The translations under genes were made by a program, and so were the position numbers. From Torymus aiolomorphi (Eukaryota; Arthropoda; Insecta; Hymenoptera; Torymidae): DNA of 64,000 nucleotides. The stretch is taken from NCBI GenBank assembly GCA_036365515.1, contig CM070876.1:93939300-94003299 (forward strand). The letters are read 5' to 3'. The notes beneath the pieces were generated by a model that had not been told where the DNA came from, searched no databases, and saw only the letters and a list, made by a program, of their open reading frames with translations. This document shows, piece after piece, positions 1-12,348 of the stretch. Within the stretch, counting starts at the first letter, position 1. Every line of letters starts with the position of its first letter.

Positions 1-1706
1 CTGTCTCCTGCTCTTCTCCCCGCTCCCATTCCTGCCCTTTAAACGTGAGCCTATTGCTAGGCAACTTCATCTCCGCGTAATTCTCAATAAAACGCGCGTA
101 CCAACCTGCCATTCCTAAAAACGTCCTGACCTCGCTCACATTTCGCGGTGCCGGATAGTTCAATACAGGCGCTATTCTCTCTGGATCTGGCCGCAACCCC
201 TCACGATCCAACAGATAGCCGATATATGTGACACGCTCGCAGCAAAACTCGCACTTCTTCCGCTGTATTACTAAACCCGCATTAGTAATACTATTTCTAA
301 CCACTTTAAATGTTCATCAAAGGTTTCCGTCACGACGATGATGTTGTCCAAATAGCAAAATACGTACGGCTTGCACTCCGGCCCGAAAAGCGCATCGATT
401 AGTCGTTGAAAAGTCGTCGGCGCATTTGCTAAGCCGAATGGCATTCGCATGAACTGCCATAACCCCGATCCTGGCAAAGCAAAAGCCGTGTATTTCTACT
501 CGAACGCTCTAGCGGCACCTGACAGTACGCTTGACGCAGGTCTACTTTTGAAATATACCGAGCGTTACGCAAACGGTCTAAAATCGCATCCATGTTCGGA
601 ATTAGGTACGCGTCTTTCTTCATGGCCTTGCTGACATCGCGATACTCAAAACACATGCGACCCTTGTCATCCCGCCACGAAATCACTGACGCGCTTCGCG
701 AGTCGCTCGCTGAAGGCTCTATTATACCCGCTTTAAGTAATTTCTCTACCTCATCGTTCGCGAACTCAAACATTTTTGGTGACATTCTCCGGGGCTTCTG
801 TCGCACCGGCATGGCACCCTGCATATTTATATGATGCTCGACCAGATCCGTTACACCCGGTACATCGCTCTCGGGAGGCAAGAGTCTACCTACAAGTTGC
901 TCCACTATCTCACGCTCGCTAGTCGCAACTTCGCTTATGCCCGCGCATTCGGCATAAATCAGCGCTTCCGCGCCCGCTTCTTTTCCTGCAAAAGTCTTCC
1001 AACTTCTGTCGTTTGACCGCCACTGGCCTCTCGCTAGCCGCGTGTCGATGTCAAACTCTTTGCAGAAATCTATACCTAAAATTAAGTCGTGATCTAGTTC
1101 GGGCACGGCCTTCACGCTAATCAATTTCGAATCCCCATCGACTTCGATCATCAGATTGAGTACACTTATCACCGGAGTCACCTTTCCGTTAACCGATCTA
1201 ATTACCGAATGATATTCTTTTAATCGGCCTTTAACTAACTCGGTAACGCGCGGTCCTGCGAGTGATAAAGTTGCTCCCGGATCGAACAATGCTTTATACT
1301 CCTGCCCGCCTAGCATTACTGTCAAATAATACCGGTTATCTATCCTCATACCCGCGTCGCCACTATCATCCGCTTGCTCGCTTTCTACGTTTTCGCTCTG
1401 ATTTTCGCTGCTAATCGGTGCTTCAATATTACCTGCTCTCGCGCGCTCTTTACGATCACATTCCTCGTGCAGCTCGCGCATCATCTCTTCGGCGGCGAGT
1501 TTAAGCTGCTCATTTAATTCGGGGTCGAATTTTTCATAATCTAAACACATCGTAGCTTGCACGGTTCCGCTCGAGCCACTCGGCTCCGGCAGTATGGCCT
1601 CGCGTTCTCGCGGCTCGTGCGCCGCGCTCTCCAACTGACTCGCGTTCGCTACGATCGACCCTTCATCTATTCGCACTTTACTATCCGCGCTCTCTTCTCT
1701 CTTCAA
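1..1706 (-). pseudogene. gypsy pol: protease and reverse transcriptase
   Basis: The frame 1706-429 has a retropepsin with the active-site word FDPGA (Pro in place of the usual Thr/Ser) and then the RT fingers and palm (YISKVDLRQAYCQVPL). A frameshift near 470-480 moves the palm and YxDD box into the frame 477-271 (MPFGLANAPTTFQRL). The catalytic box reads YLDN, not YLDD, so one metal-binding Asp is lost. Another frameshift near 290 moves the thumb and connection (VRTFLGMAGWYARFI) into the frame running to base 1. Confidence 0.88.
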
Positions 1707-2453
1707 AATTGGATAGCGACTTCGCTCCGCCGCTGACCTTCACTCCAGCCTTCTTTTGACTTTGCTCGCTTATTTTCACGCACGCTCTCAGCATTTCTAG
1801 TATTCTCGCTCTTACTAGTATGCTCTACCCTTTTATTTGCAAGTTCCGGAGCCTTATTCTCTTCTAAGGTGCGTAATAAATCCGCAAAATCTAATACTAA
1901 ACTATCGTCCCTCGCTAACGGGAATTTACCAGCGCGGGGAGCGAGGTTTACTTTGGCCCCGCGCTCTGCATGTTTCCCGGCACTTAAGGGCGCACAGCGC
2001 GCGCAAGTTAGCACCGTCACTCCTGGTGCTCCGCACTTGTTGCACGATAAGTTCGCTCGCTGCGGACACTCACGCGCTACGTGCCCTCGCTGCCTACACC
2101 AATAACACAACATACGAACACTCGGAGGCGCGGTGCCCCACTCCCTGGCACGCAAAGCACGGACCCACGAATGGCATTTTCAATTTTCGCTCTTCACCCT
2201 TAGAGTCAGGCTTATCGCAATGCTCCTGTCTACCCTGCTGTCCGCTCGTCTGATTAGCTTGCGCACGCGGCTCATACGCTTGCCTATCTCCGCTCGGCAT
2301 AACTCCAGGCTGACGAACAGGCTGCATGTTCTGTCCCGGAACGTACTCGTTGTTTCCGCCTCGCTGGTTTCCTCGCGTTACCTCTGCATACGTCGCGCTT
2401 TGTCCGCCGCGGACCGGGTTCGCTTTCGCAGGCCCTTGCTGCACTCCCGTCAC
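1703..2453 (-). pseudogene. gag nucleocapsid, zinc knuckles
   Basis: Two overlapping frames carry the nucleocapsid. The frame ending near 2094 has one CCHC knuckle (CFACQGVGHRASEC). The frame 2155-1703 has a second (CYWCRQRGHVAREC) and a third degenerate one in which the histidine position is not His (CNKCGAPGVTVLTC), as is common in related arthropod elements. The family role is RNA packaging. A frameshift separates knuckle 1 from knuckle 2. Confidence 0.8.
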
Positions 2454-2563
2454 CTCAGCTGCACTAGCGCTAGCGTCGCTCGCACTTCCCTTCTCATCTC
2501 GCTTCTTACTCTTACGCTTTGGCTTCGATAATTCTACCGACGCGCTCTCTTCCCCCGCGGCAG

Positions 2564-4421
2564 CTACTTTTGCTTTAATCGCACTCGACGAGCTGTGAAA
2601 GCAGCGTTTTGTTTGCGCATCTTCTCCGCGGGCGGAGGAGGTGCATAACGGCCGTCAATTTCCTTACGCCGCTCGAAACGCCGACCGTACTTAACGATGT
2701 CATCTAAAGTTTCGACCACTTCATCCATCATCGCGCGGCAATACTCCGGCAAGAGATTGCGGTAAGCACGATCAACCTGACCGTCCACGCTCGGCTATCA
2801 CTTAAAATGCGAAACTATCAATCGAAAATTTTCAATATAACTCTCTACCGATTCCCCTTTTCCCTGTGTTCGCCGGCGCAAATCGTCTCCAAGATCCTAC
2901 CTGTCGTATTCTCCGATAAATCGACGCTTAAACGCTTTCACCAACGACCTCCATGAATTAATACGCGCCTTTTCTAACCTAAACCACGTCGCTGCTTCGC
3001 CCGTAAAAACGCAAGGCGGAGCGCCTAACATACCAGCATCACTAAGGTGATTGCCCGATTTGCAATTACTCAGCTGATGCAAGAACTCCTCGGCCAATCT
3101 CTTTGCCGTTCTGCCGTTAAACTTCAAGTTGCAGCTACGCAGAGTTTTCCCCGCACGAACCCCATCATCGTCTGCGCGGCGCCGGCGCGATCCTCGCGCG
3201 CCGCGCTCTGGCTCACTCTTCAACAACGATGCCAGCAGTCTGTCGCGCCCCCGTGTTCTCGGCTTCCTATCCCCTCTACGGCGCAAATCATGCCGGCACT
3301 TACACACCCTCACGGAATCGTCGCTCGAGCTCGACGAAGACTCTTCCTCCGTACCTTTATACTCGCGCGCTCGCGCTCTATCCTTTCTCTCACTGTGCTT
3401 ACTCTTACGCACTAACTCCCATTCCGATTCACTGCTATTACACTTCCGCTTTGCTACTCTCTCGCGTTCCACGTGCAAGTTACTTCGGGGGATTCGATTC
3501 ACGCACACCCTCTCCGAAGTCTTGCGCGTACCTTTCTTTTTTTCTACCTCCGCCCGTTTTGCGGCCGCATCCGCCAACTCACTAGCCCTACGCGCGCTCT
3601 CTCGTCGGATCGCCACTGACGACCTTGTCTCTTTTATTCTGTGAGAATCTCGCCATCATCCTCGCTATCACCCTCGCTGCCTTCATCCAATCCCTCACTT
3701 GCCGGGGTCTCACTCGCTTCGAGAATTTCATCATAGTTCTGCACGGGCGTATACCATCGCTGACGCTCATCTCTCCACGGCGCTTGCGGAATCTGTAAAA
3801 CCAATCCACCCCTCTCGCCTCCCACGCCTCGCACGTAACGCTCCGAGTAGTACTCCCACTAACCCTGTCCGTTGATCTGCGCGCGTATTTACGGTGAAAG
3901 AACTACGTTCGGCACGTGTTGCATCGCGAAAAGCGAGATGGTGTAACCATCGTAGCTGTCGTCATCGTGGTGTTCGCTACCGTCGTTATCGGCGAACTAA
4001 CGGTTATTGTCGATGTAGGCGGCGCATGTATTTGCACATGCTCGGTGTGCACCGCATCGACTCGCGCTGGCTCGTCCTCGTCGCTGGACGATGCCATCGC
4101 CGCGCGTTGCTCCCCCACTCCGGCGCAACTACCACGCGCGGTTACCTGCTTCAGCTCCACCTCCTCTCTAGGTGTCATCACCGATGCCTCATCCGCGGGC
4201 GCGACTTCCTTCGCGTCATCCCACGGATACCAGGGAATTTTCACATTCCCTGGCTCCACTGCCCTCAATGCTGTCCTTAAAAGCCGCTCGCGCAATGTGG
4301 CTTCCGGCCCGACGCACGAACACCCGTTAAAATTTAACTCGGCGCGCACTTCCTCGACCGATAATCTACCTATATCACGCTTTTTCTCCCTCCTCTCACG
4401 CGAGCGCATCAGCTCTCGCAT
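2564..4421 (-). pseudogene. gag capsid region of gypsy element, frameshifted
   Basis: Gag is spread over several frames. The first block (4421-3903) is acidic, with a SAP-like start (GRLSVEEVRAEL). A short acidic block follows at 3834-3634. The block at 3616-2897 is Arg/Ser-rich and ends in a typical retrotransposon capsid signature (TWFRLEKARINSWRSLVKAF). Capsid sequence resumes in another frame at 2788-2564 (AYRNLLPEYCRAMM). In live relatives this protein forms the cytoplasmic virus-like particle. I start it at 4421 because the reading frame opens there; the start is uncertain. Confidence 0.7.
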
Positions 4422-4440
4422 CGTCGCCTGATGCCGCTGT

Positions 4441-5234
4441 ATCTGTTTTCGGTTGCACTATACTCCCTTATAAATACGCGGTACACGCTCACACGACTAA
4501 AATCACGAACTCGCTAATTCTTCCGCGTAAACATTGCGCGCGCTCGTCCTATTCGCGGTATTGTTTACGTTCCCGCTACCTCGAAGGCAAACGCCGCGCT
4601 CCGCGATTCCGAGAAGCGCGCCCGGCTCAGCGAAGCCGGCCGATTCTCGGCGCGCGCGAACGCGTTGCACGCTGTTCTGCACGGAACAGAGAAAATGATT
4701 TTTATATTACTTGCCGCGCACTGTCTATGTAATCACTCGCATTAACACTTTTCACTTTTCGAACGATGACCCACGTTGGCTGCGCCATTTATGACACGGT
4801 ATTTCGCGAAAGAATGATTTACGCGCCCCGAATTAACCGCGCACGCAACAATCTTTATCACTCTCAATAAACACCTTCTCCTCGCCGAATTTATAAGGCG
4901 CCAGACGAGAAGACTACACGTACACGCTCTTTACTGGCTCGAGACTCTTTTCCCCCGGTGAGGGTGGTCCACGTTCCCCTGCTCGGGTAGCAGGGCTCGC
5001 ACGCGCACGATTTTTCTCGTTCTCTACACGGCGCCAGTGCCGTGAGCGCCAAAACTCTCCTCTCTTCCTTCTTCCTTCCCCGCTGGGAAGGAAGGGCACC
5101 AATGCTGGCCCCGAGGACTCGCTGTCCGTTGCGCTCGCAATAGCAATGCGCACACGCACTGTTTCCTACCTTAATTCTTCTCCCTCGCACACGATTGACG
5201 CCGTGCGGTCTCGTTCGCGCTGCTCGGTAGCTGC

Positions 5235-5289
<55 letters not shown>

Positions 5290-5600
5290 CCTCGGTGGCT
5301 ACGGCGCAGCTTCCCCGTGAACACTCTCAGTCTCTCTCTCTCTCTCTTCTCGCTCACTCCGCACTCTCACACACACGGGAGAACAATCCTTTTTCTCTAT
5401 TTCGCGCGCGCACACTCTCTCTCGCTCGGAGGTCCGGGGTAGAGTGATTAGAGAGCGGTGCTCTCTCTCTCCTCTGCCCTTTTACGGCGCTCGCGGCGCT
5501 CGAATCATCATCGAACGTCGTTTGAAAATCCCTTCGCGCGCCCAAACTCACACATTCATACTCGACGCGTTTTCCCGCGTCACAAAAATTTTAGGTAGGC
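4441..5600 (-). other. 5' leader and probable LTR of the gypsy element, boundaries unresolved
   Basis: This stretch lies upstream of gag on the minus strand and is GC-rich. It has no long reading frame that resembles a protein. TATA-like words occur at about 4465 and 4890 on the minus strand, and a CT microsatellite is embedded. It is the expected place for the 5' LTR and leader. No second LTR is in the window for comparison, so this is inference from position only. Confidence 0.4.
5238..5286. repeat. (CT)n microsatellite
   Basis: About 24 CT units. Shorter CT runs follow at about 5330-5348 and 5459-5472. Reading frames across them are low-complexity artefacts. Confidence 0.95.
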
Positions 5601-5935
5601 TATAATATGTCTCGATAATGATCGTCGAAGTTTATTTAAATTTTAAGTTGATTACGATTATTATTTTTATACTTTTAATTTTAAATATTTTGTATTTTAT
5701 GTATTTTTATAATTAAATATTAATCTACCCTTTCCAGGTCAAAAGAAAAAATATTTAAACGTTGGAACCGATTTTACATTATATGAAGCCATCCTTTTAC
5801 GGGTGAATAATATTTTACCAAGGAATAAACATTATATTAATAATTTTACAGATAAAAAGGAGCTTTATCATATGCGTACATCAACGTACCCATTTTGCAC
5901 GTGCATCCTGTTTAAACTTGGATGTCGTAGGCTCT

Positions 5936-6365
5936 TTTTATGTTATGGAATAACAGTTTTGAACTTTTTGTCACAGTGTAGTAACCCCTTTTTAACTTTA
6001 TGTTATAGAGTAACACCTTTTTCATGTTATAGAGTAACACCTTTTTATGTCATAGAGTAACACTTTTTTATGTCATAGAATAACACCTTTTTTATGTCTT
6101 AGAGTGACACCTTTTTTATGTCACAGAGTGACACCTTTTTTATGTCTTAGAGTAACACTTTTTATGTTATAGAGTAACACCTTTTTCATGTTATAGAGTA
6201 ATACCTTCTTTATGTCACAGAGTGACGCCTTTCTTATGTCATAGAGTAACACCTTTTTTATGTCATAGAGTGACATGTTTTTTATGTCATACAATAGCGT
6301 TTTTGAGACAAAGAGTGTCATGTTTTTATACCTACTTTTATATTATAGAGTAGTGCCTTTTTACA
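5936..6365. repeat. 24-bp tandem repeat array
   Basis: About 16 imperfect units of a 24-bp word (core TATAGAGTAACACCTTTTT). Because 24 is a multiple of three, the minus strand reads through part of it (6321-6121) as an eight-residue repeat (LLYDIKKV). There is no start context or homology to suggest a real protein. Confidence 0.85.
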
Positions 6366-7215
6366 TTATTTTAATAATTTTACAGATAAAAAGGTTTATC
6401 ATATCATACATCAACTATATTGAATTAGAATAGTCTGTACTTTTACTCATTTATGCAACATTAATTTTTAACCTACGTATTTATTAACTATGCAATGCGG
6501 TAAAATACTCAGATTATTTTCTATTAATCCTTAGAATATATTTCACAAGTAATATAGTTTAAGTTTTTTTTTGTATTAACTTTTATTATTATTCAACATG
6601 TAATAGCTTATACTTATTAATATATTTCTTAAAAACAATACAAAGTTATGCTAATAGCTTTAAACATTCATTAACTACCATTAATTAGAATAGTTTTACT
6701 TATTAGTTCTATACATTATCTCTTAATATGTGGTCCATAAAGTAATACGTAAGATATGTTTAAGTTATTAACTTTAGTCCTTATTTATTCATTATATACA
6801 TTGAATTATAATAACTTATACTTTTACTAATTTCTTGCTTTTTAATAGTTCTTAATTACCCACAAATAATACGTATAGCTATATCCAAAATTATTCACTT
6901 CAACATTCGTAACTAAATATAAGTTCAAATACTCCACTTATTTCTATATACATTTGTTCTTGATGCGTATTTCATTAGTATTACATGACAATATGATTGA
7001 GATATTTAATTTTCATTATACACTAACTATACAATAGTCTCACTTCACTAATCTCTAAAAGTTAAACTTACATTTTCATAAATAATACATATACGTCCCT
7101 TAAAGCTGCATACTTAAAATATTTGTTAACTATAGTTGAATGTAGGTGCTTGTCACAATCCTCGAAATCATGCGATAGGAAGAGATCCGCAAGTAGTAAT
7201 TTTTTAATACGAACT
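6366..7215. other. AT-rich DNA without recognisable genes
   Basis: I see nothing coding here except possible tail sequence of the polymerase pseudogene near the right end (7292-7068, minus), which has no recognised motif. Confidence 0.6.
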
Positions 7216-8826
7216 CTAGGAGCTTTTACATTTCTTGTAAGGTGAATTGCTGTTTGTTTCGGAAGTTCTTTTAAGCGATTCATCATCTTCAAACAGCTGT
7301 TTAAGAGTAATCACTTGTTGTATATCACAGATATACTTCTTTGTTGTAGACTGTATGACTGCTGCAGCCGGCAGTTGGTTATTTTCTTCAGGCTTAACGT
7401 CGAACTTATCCTCTTCATGTAAAGATGATGCTGCAATATGCGGAAGCTCAACTACTTCATCAGCTGCCACTTTGTAATGACCCCATGGGAGAGTGTCTGT
7501 TTGGTCAAGCAGCAGATGGCGCTTGTCATCTTCAGAGGAGAGCGATCTTCCTTTCCTTTTCAGTGTGCAACACATGATGTCGTGATCTAATGTTTCGCTG
7601 CTCTCGAGTTATTATTATATTTTCCCGCAAGCATTGTATGTAGTCGTCGAAGCTAATGGTAACCTTTACCACCGAACTTTTAACACCTTTAGCTTTTCTA
7701 ATGGGTTTTTGACCTTGAATCCGAACACTATACATCTTATTTCTTAAACCTACAAATTCCAGCATTATTTCACCATTACATTCATCCTTCATTAGACCTA
7801 CAATCTTTTTGTTTACACGAGGCATATTGAAGGGATTGGTCTCTGGATAATCAAATGTATCAAATTCGTGGATGTCCTGGTACATGATCTCGTAAATGTT
7901 GACGTTCGTGATTTCATAGATCAAGCTGTCTGTATTGGTGTATAGAATTTTACAATTGTCACCCAGACGGGTTTTCATGTCTTCATAATGGAATCTATCA
8001 CTAGTGTTTTTGATAAATCCAAAACATTGAGTCCTACATAAATAGGTTTTCTGATAGATATTTCAGTGCGTAGTAGTTGTATAGCGACAAGGTTCTTGTC
8101 AAACACGTCGCAGCTGTGAAAATTAGGTTTTGCGATGTATGCTTCAGCTCCATAGCGACCTTCCCATTTGTTTACTAACTTCACGTCAAGTAGTTTTCTC
8201 TCGTTTTCCATAGTTTTTCCGTAAACGGCATTGTTAAAAAGTTTGAATAACATTTTTTTAAACTCATACTTTGCTTCTTTTCTTTTAGCACTATTTAAAT
8301 CTATATACTTAAGTCATGGGCGTTGATTAAACTTTATGGCCCGATGAACTTTAGTCAATATTAAACCATGCTTCAATGCCTGCTTCAGTGCTCTATAGTG
8401 AAGTACATAACGTTCTTTGTTGTGAAGCGTAGTCATAAGTTTCTTCTGCTTAGAACCAGGAGGCGCCATGTGCTTAGCACAGAACGGTAGGTCTTTGTGA
8501 GCATCATGGAGTGTTTCGGGGTATTTCAGGTTTACTTCAACAAAGTATTCAAAGTCACAGTTGTCGGGGATGTCGAAGAAGCTTGGCTCATTTACATTCT
8601 TGACCCATTCAAAGCCTGCATAGGGTAAGGATTCAATAATTGACCATCCATATAAATTGTTGACATCATAATACACATATTTTTCTTCCTCGTCAGCATT
8701 ATAACCTTCGCTAATGTATGGATTATTCGCTTTGGCGTAGCGATTACAGCATTGACTAATTTCTCCCCGTGTACGACGTTCGATGAACATCAGCATGTCA
8801 ATATCTGTGAGAAGCTCTAGTTGTAC
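7216..8826 (-). pseudogene. protein-primed family-B DNA polymerase, C-terminal exon
   Basis: This is the palm and C-terminal half of a Polinton/adintovirus-like polymerase. It opens right after a splice-acceptor-like TTTTAACAG. Seen in order: the block 8796-8314 (VYYDVNNLYGWSI, polymerase motif A region), the block 8253-7975 (NNAVYGKTMEN, motif B region) and the block 7978-7532 with the motif C region YTNTDS, where families normally have YTDTDS or YSDTDS. Lesions are an in-frame TGA at about 8314 where relatives have Trp, a frameshift near 7990 and another near 7560. The tail (DTLPWGHYKV) is at about 7480. A live enzyme would copy a linear element from a protein primer. Confidence 0.85.
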
Positions 8827-8884
8827 CTGTTAAAATATACAAATATATAAATAAATAAAACATATGAGTATATTATACATTTCT

Positions 8885-8999
8885 CGAAAGGGGTTTATAA
8901 AGCCCGTTTGTTATATATAGGGGTTTATCGAGCCCAATTTTGATTATGCAGATCGGGCTTCATAATATTTTTAAATATAGGGGTTTATGCGGCCCGACC
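8885..8999. repeat. three short GGGGTTTAT-type repeats
   Basis: The word GGGTTTAT followed within a few bases by (A/G)GCCC or GGCCCG occurs about 8890, 8921 and 8981, with an inverted relative (GATCGGGCTTCAT) between them. The spacing is irregular and the role is unknown. Confidence 0.5.
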
Positions 9000-9102
9000 T
9001 AGAGTCTATAACCCCAGGGTCCATTATTTCTTTAGTCACTTGACATAGGGAACTCTGGGCTGTAGATACTAATATACAGTCTTGGGCTACATAAACCCCG
9101 AT

Positions 9103-9260
<158 letters not shown>

Positions 9261-9264
9261 GTTT

Positions 9265-9496
9265 GTAAATTGGTACTTTTGAGGAAATGTGAACCTTTCG
9301 CTCAGAGTTCGGACAATGTGACTAAAGAAATAATGACCCTCAGGTTACCGACTCTGGGAAAAGGGGGTATAGATTTCTCCTCAAAAGTCGCGATTCTTGC
9401 GTTGAGAAATTTGAGGAGTCTCTTCAAAATGCCGACATCTCTTCAAAAGTACCGATCTATACGTTGATATCTCTTCACATATACCAATTCCCATAG

Positions 9497-9544
<48 letters not shown>

Positions 9545-9759
9545 TTTGCATCCTTTGAGGATTCTATTCAGCATCATACCGATACTTTGAGGATTTTTCG
9601 GCACTTTGAGGATTTATCCTCAAAGTGCCAAGGTATGAAACGGTACTTTTGAGGATTTATATTAATACCTTCTACCCAGAGAGGGGATTATTTCTTTAGT
9701 CAAGCGCCCAAGACTCTGGCGAAAGAAACTCTAGATCCTCAAAGTTACGAGTATGAATA

Positions 9760-9760
<1 letters not shown>
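9265..9760. repeat. cluster of direct and inverted CCTCAAAAGT/ACTTTGAGG repeats
   Basis: About nine copies of a word related to ACTTTTGAGGATTTAT occur here in both orientations (for example 9272, 9381, 9585, 9602, 9644, 9739). A perfect 30-bp palindrome with 14-bp arms lies at 9600-9629. Copies of ATTATTTCTTTAGTCA flank it at 9025, 9318 (inverted) and 9686, with one more beyond the gypsy element at 16398. Confidence 0.7.
9499..9542. repeat. (TA)n microsatellite
   Basis: Simple TA repeat of about 22 units. Confidence 0.95.

Positions 9761-9762
<2 letters not shown>

Positions 9763-9838
<76 letters not shown>
9763..9838. repeat. (TA)n microsatellite at the LTR edge
   Basis: A TA repeat directly abuts the outer end of the left LTR. 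The right LTR is bordered by another TA run (16123-16170). The gypsy element therefore appears to have inserted into a single TA tract, as inferred from the two flanks. Confidence 0.9.
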
Positions 9839-9842
<4 letters not shown>

Positions 9843-10040
9843 GGAAGTGGTGAGGTTGTGGAATGAGAGATGCTCCTCCTACTTAATATACTTTATTCAC
9901 TCCTCTCTCTGGCGTGACTGCCTCGTGTGGAGGTCAGTGCGGAACTGGCCGGCGGCGTCGGCGGCGCTCGCTCGCAGCATCGCTGCTCTCTCTCTCCCCG
10001 AGGTACTATATAGTCCACCACATATCGGTGGGGTCCCACA
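9839..10040 (-). repeat. 3' LTR of the gypsy element
   Basis: About 202 bp; on the minus strand it starts TGTGGGACCCC and ends CTTCCTACA (TG...CA). A purine-rich stretch (GTGGGGAG) sits just upstream on the minus strand as the polypurine tract. Its partner is at 15930-16122, with roughly a dozen or more differences by eye, so the insertion is not recent. Confidence 0.85.
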
Positions 10041-10573
10041 GTACTCCCCACGAAAGGAGAAAAATGAGTAACATTTTTAAGAGTGCTTACAAAAGTAAAT
10101 ATTGGCGGGTAAGAGAGATTACAAAAGAAAGAGTGAATACTAGTTACAGAAGTGAGGGTAGTCACAGCACAGAGAGTCGTAACAAAAAAAAAATGTTGTT
10201 ACAGGTAAGCGTAGCTTACGATCTAGAATCACAGAATAATGATCGTACAAGTGTTCGCTTGTAAGAGGAACGATACAGATTTTGATTTGACTCCATGTAA
10301 GACTAGTGTGGTCTTAGGTTACGCAGGTTAGCATAAATAATATGATGTTGGGATCTGTAAGGCGTATGTAACATGTGAGTTACTTGAGATTGATTCGAGC
10401 TTAAAACTAAACGAAACGTATTTACAAAATGAATTTTCGCATGGCGCGGTAAATGAGGTGACATGAGTTGGCCACTAAACTCCCTCGCGAAATGAGCAAT
10501 TTTTTTTGCGGATATTAGTCAACTCAGTTTTTCCTGTTCCGTTTCAAAATGTTTGGAACAAACTTCACTCGCT
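10041..10573 (-). other. 3' untranslated part of the gypsy element
   Basis: Lies between the integrase stop and the 3' LTR. No coding sequence recognised. Confidence 0.6.
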
Positions 10574-12346
10574 TCAGTTGGGCGAAGGAGGTTGAGTAGA
10601 AGGGACGGATTGAGTTGAATGACCGTCGGCGGAAGGAGTGAGAGGTGTAGGTGCCCTAGCTGGCGTTGGTGGCCGCGAAGGCTTGAGATTGCCAGTGGGT
10701 TTTGGAGTGCTATGCACGGGAATTGGGATGGGAGGAGTGATTGCTTCAGGAACGTCGTCCTTAACGACGTCAGGGTTCTCTTGCAGGATGAAGGCGGGCT
10801 TCAAGCGTTCGATGCTTACGGTCTTGGTCCTACCATCCACGTCTATCGTAAAGGTGTGGTTATCGCTGCCGCGTGAAATAACATTGTGCGGGCCAGTGTA
10901 CGGTCGTGTTAAAGCGGGTCTGATAGGCTTTTCTTGTAACCAGATGTGAGTGCATGTATCTAAATCTCGGTGAAGAAAGGGTCTGATTGCAGTTTTATGG
11001 CTGACTGGAACCGGTTTCAGTTGTTGCATGAATTCGCGAAATTCGTTGTAGAAGGAGCGAACGGCAGGCTCTTCTGCTGTGAAGGGTGAGAAGTCTCCAG
11101 TGATTCTCATTGCTTTGCCGAAAACTAAGTCGGCTGGACTGGCCTCTGTGTCTAGGCGGATACGCGTGCGTAATCCTAGCATAACCGTAGGCAACAGAGA
11201 GAGAGAGAGCCACTTCTGGTTGTTGCCGTGACATGTGAGGGCTATTTTGATGCCCCCGTGGAGGCGTTCCACCATGCCGTTGGATGCCGGATGATATGAG
11301 TTGGTCCTGACTCTATTAATGCCCAGGATTGATAGAAGTTCTGTGAAGAATCTGGATTCGAATTGGGCGTCCTGATCAGTCGTGACCGAGGTTGGTGCGC
11401 CATAACGACAAATCCAATTGTTGTAGAAGACACGAGCCACTGTGGGTGCTGTGCTATGTGGGATTGGCATTGCCTCAGGCCATCTCGATTAACGATCGAT
11501 AATGGTGCGGACATGAGTATAACCCTGGCTGTTGGTGAAAGGTCCCACGAAGTCCAAGTGCAAGTGGTCGAATCTTGCATCTGGAGTAACAAAGTGCTTG
11601 GGCAGGAATTTGTTATGTCTTGTAACCTTGGATTGTTGACAAACAACACACAATTTGCACCAGGAGGCTATGTCACGGTTCATATTCGGCCAGGCGTATT
11701 GCTGGTGAATGAGATGAGCTGTGACCTTTGCTCCAGAATGTGACAGTGAGTGAAAGCTGTCTAAGACTGTTCTACGCAATTTTTCTGGCACATAAGGCCG
11801 TATAGAGTCTTCGTAGAAGTCGCAGTAGAACCGTGTGTGAGCAGGGCCCCATGTAAGCCTGCAAAGCTTAAGAGGATGATCTGGAGTGTTTAAAATCTCT
11901 TTGAGTTGTTCATCGTTTGCCTGTTCTTGACCGAGTTGCATCGGGTCGACGAATGTTGGAAGTTTGAAGGCGTTTATGTTTGCAAGAATCTTCTTGACTT
12001 GAGGGTCCGCTTGAAATTCGGAATCGCTCCAGTCGAAGAGTGTAGGGGAAGTGAAAGTGTTAATTCTGGACAAAGTGTCCGCAACATCATTCTCTTCACT
12101 TGGGATATAACAAATCTCCGTGTTGAACTGGGCGATGTAGGATAATCTGCGTGAGCGAATGACAGGCATCTTGTCCGGATTCTGCTGGAGAGCATAGACT
12201 AACGGCTTATGGTCCGTGTAGATCTTGAATTTCATGTCTTCTAGGTAATGGTAGAAGTGACGAATCGCTTCATAAATAGCAGTGAGTTCCCTGTGGTAAG
12301 TGGAGTACTTCCTTTGCGCAGGTATAAAAACTTGCGAAAAGAATCC
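10574..12346 (-). pseudogene. gypsy pol: RNase H end and integrase
   Basis: The frame 12235-11489 begins in RNase H (YTDHKPLVYAL) and continues into the integrase zinc-binding domain (HSLSHSG ... CKLCVVCQ) and the first catalytic Asp (LHLDFVGPF). After an in-frame TAA near 11487 the same protein resumes at 11470-10574 with the second Asp (VTTDQDAQFE) and catalytic Glu (HPASNGMVERLHG), then a Pro-rich tail. The family role is insertion of cDNA into the host genome. All three DDE residues are present, but the stop and the upstream lesions make it inactive. Confidence 0.87.
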
Positions 12347-12348
12347 TA

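Larger units (their letters stand above)
1..4440 (-). mobile_element. Ty3/gypsy LTR retrotransposon, decayed, left end off window
   Basis: A gypsy-type element reads leftward in the order gag, zinc knuckles, protease, reverse transcriptase. It leaves the window before RNase H and integrase. All reading frames are broken, so this is a dead copy. It is much more GC- and CpG-rich than the AT-rich Helitrons farther right. LTR boundaries could not be fixed. Confidence 0.85.

Noticed and set aside
3047..3644. Plus-strand frames of 118-171 codons in the first gypsy element
   Set aside because: Shadows of the Arg-rich gag on the minus strand.
5146..5551. Overlapping 60-98 codon frames on both strands
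   Set aside because: All run through CT microsatellites and have no non-repeat homology.
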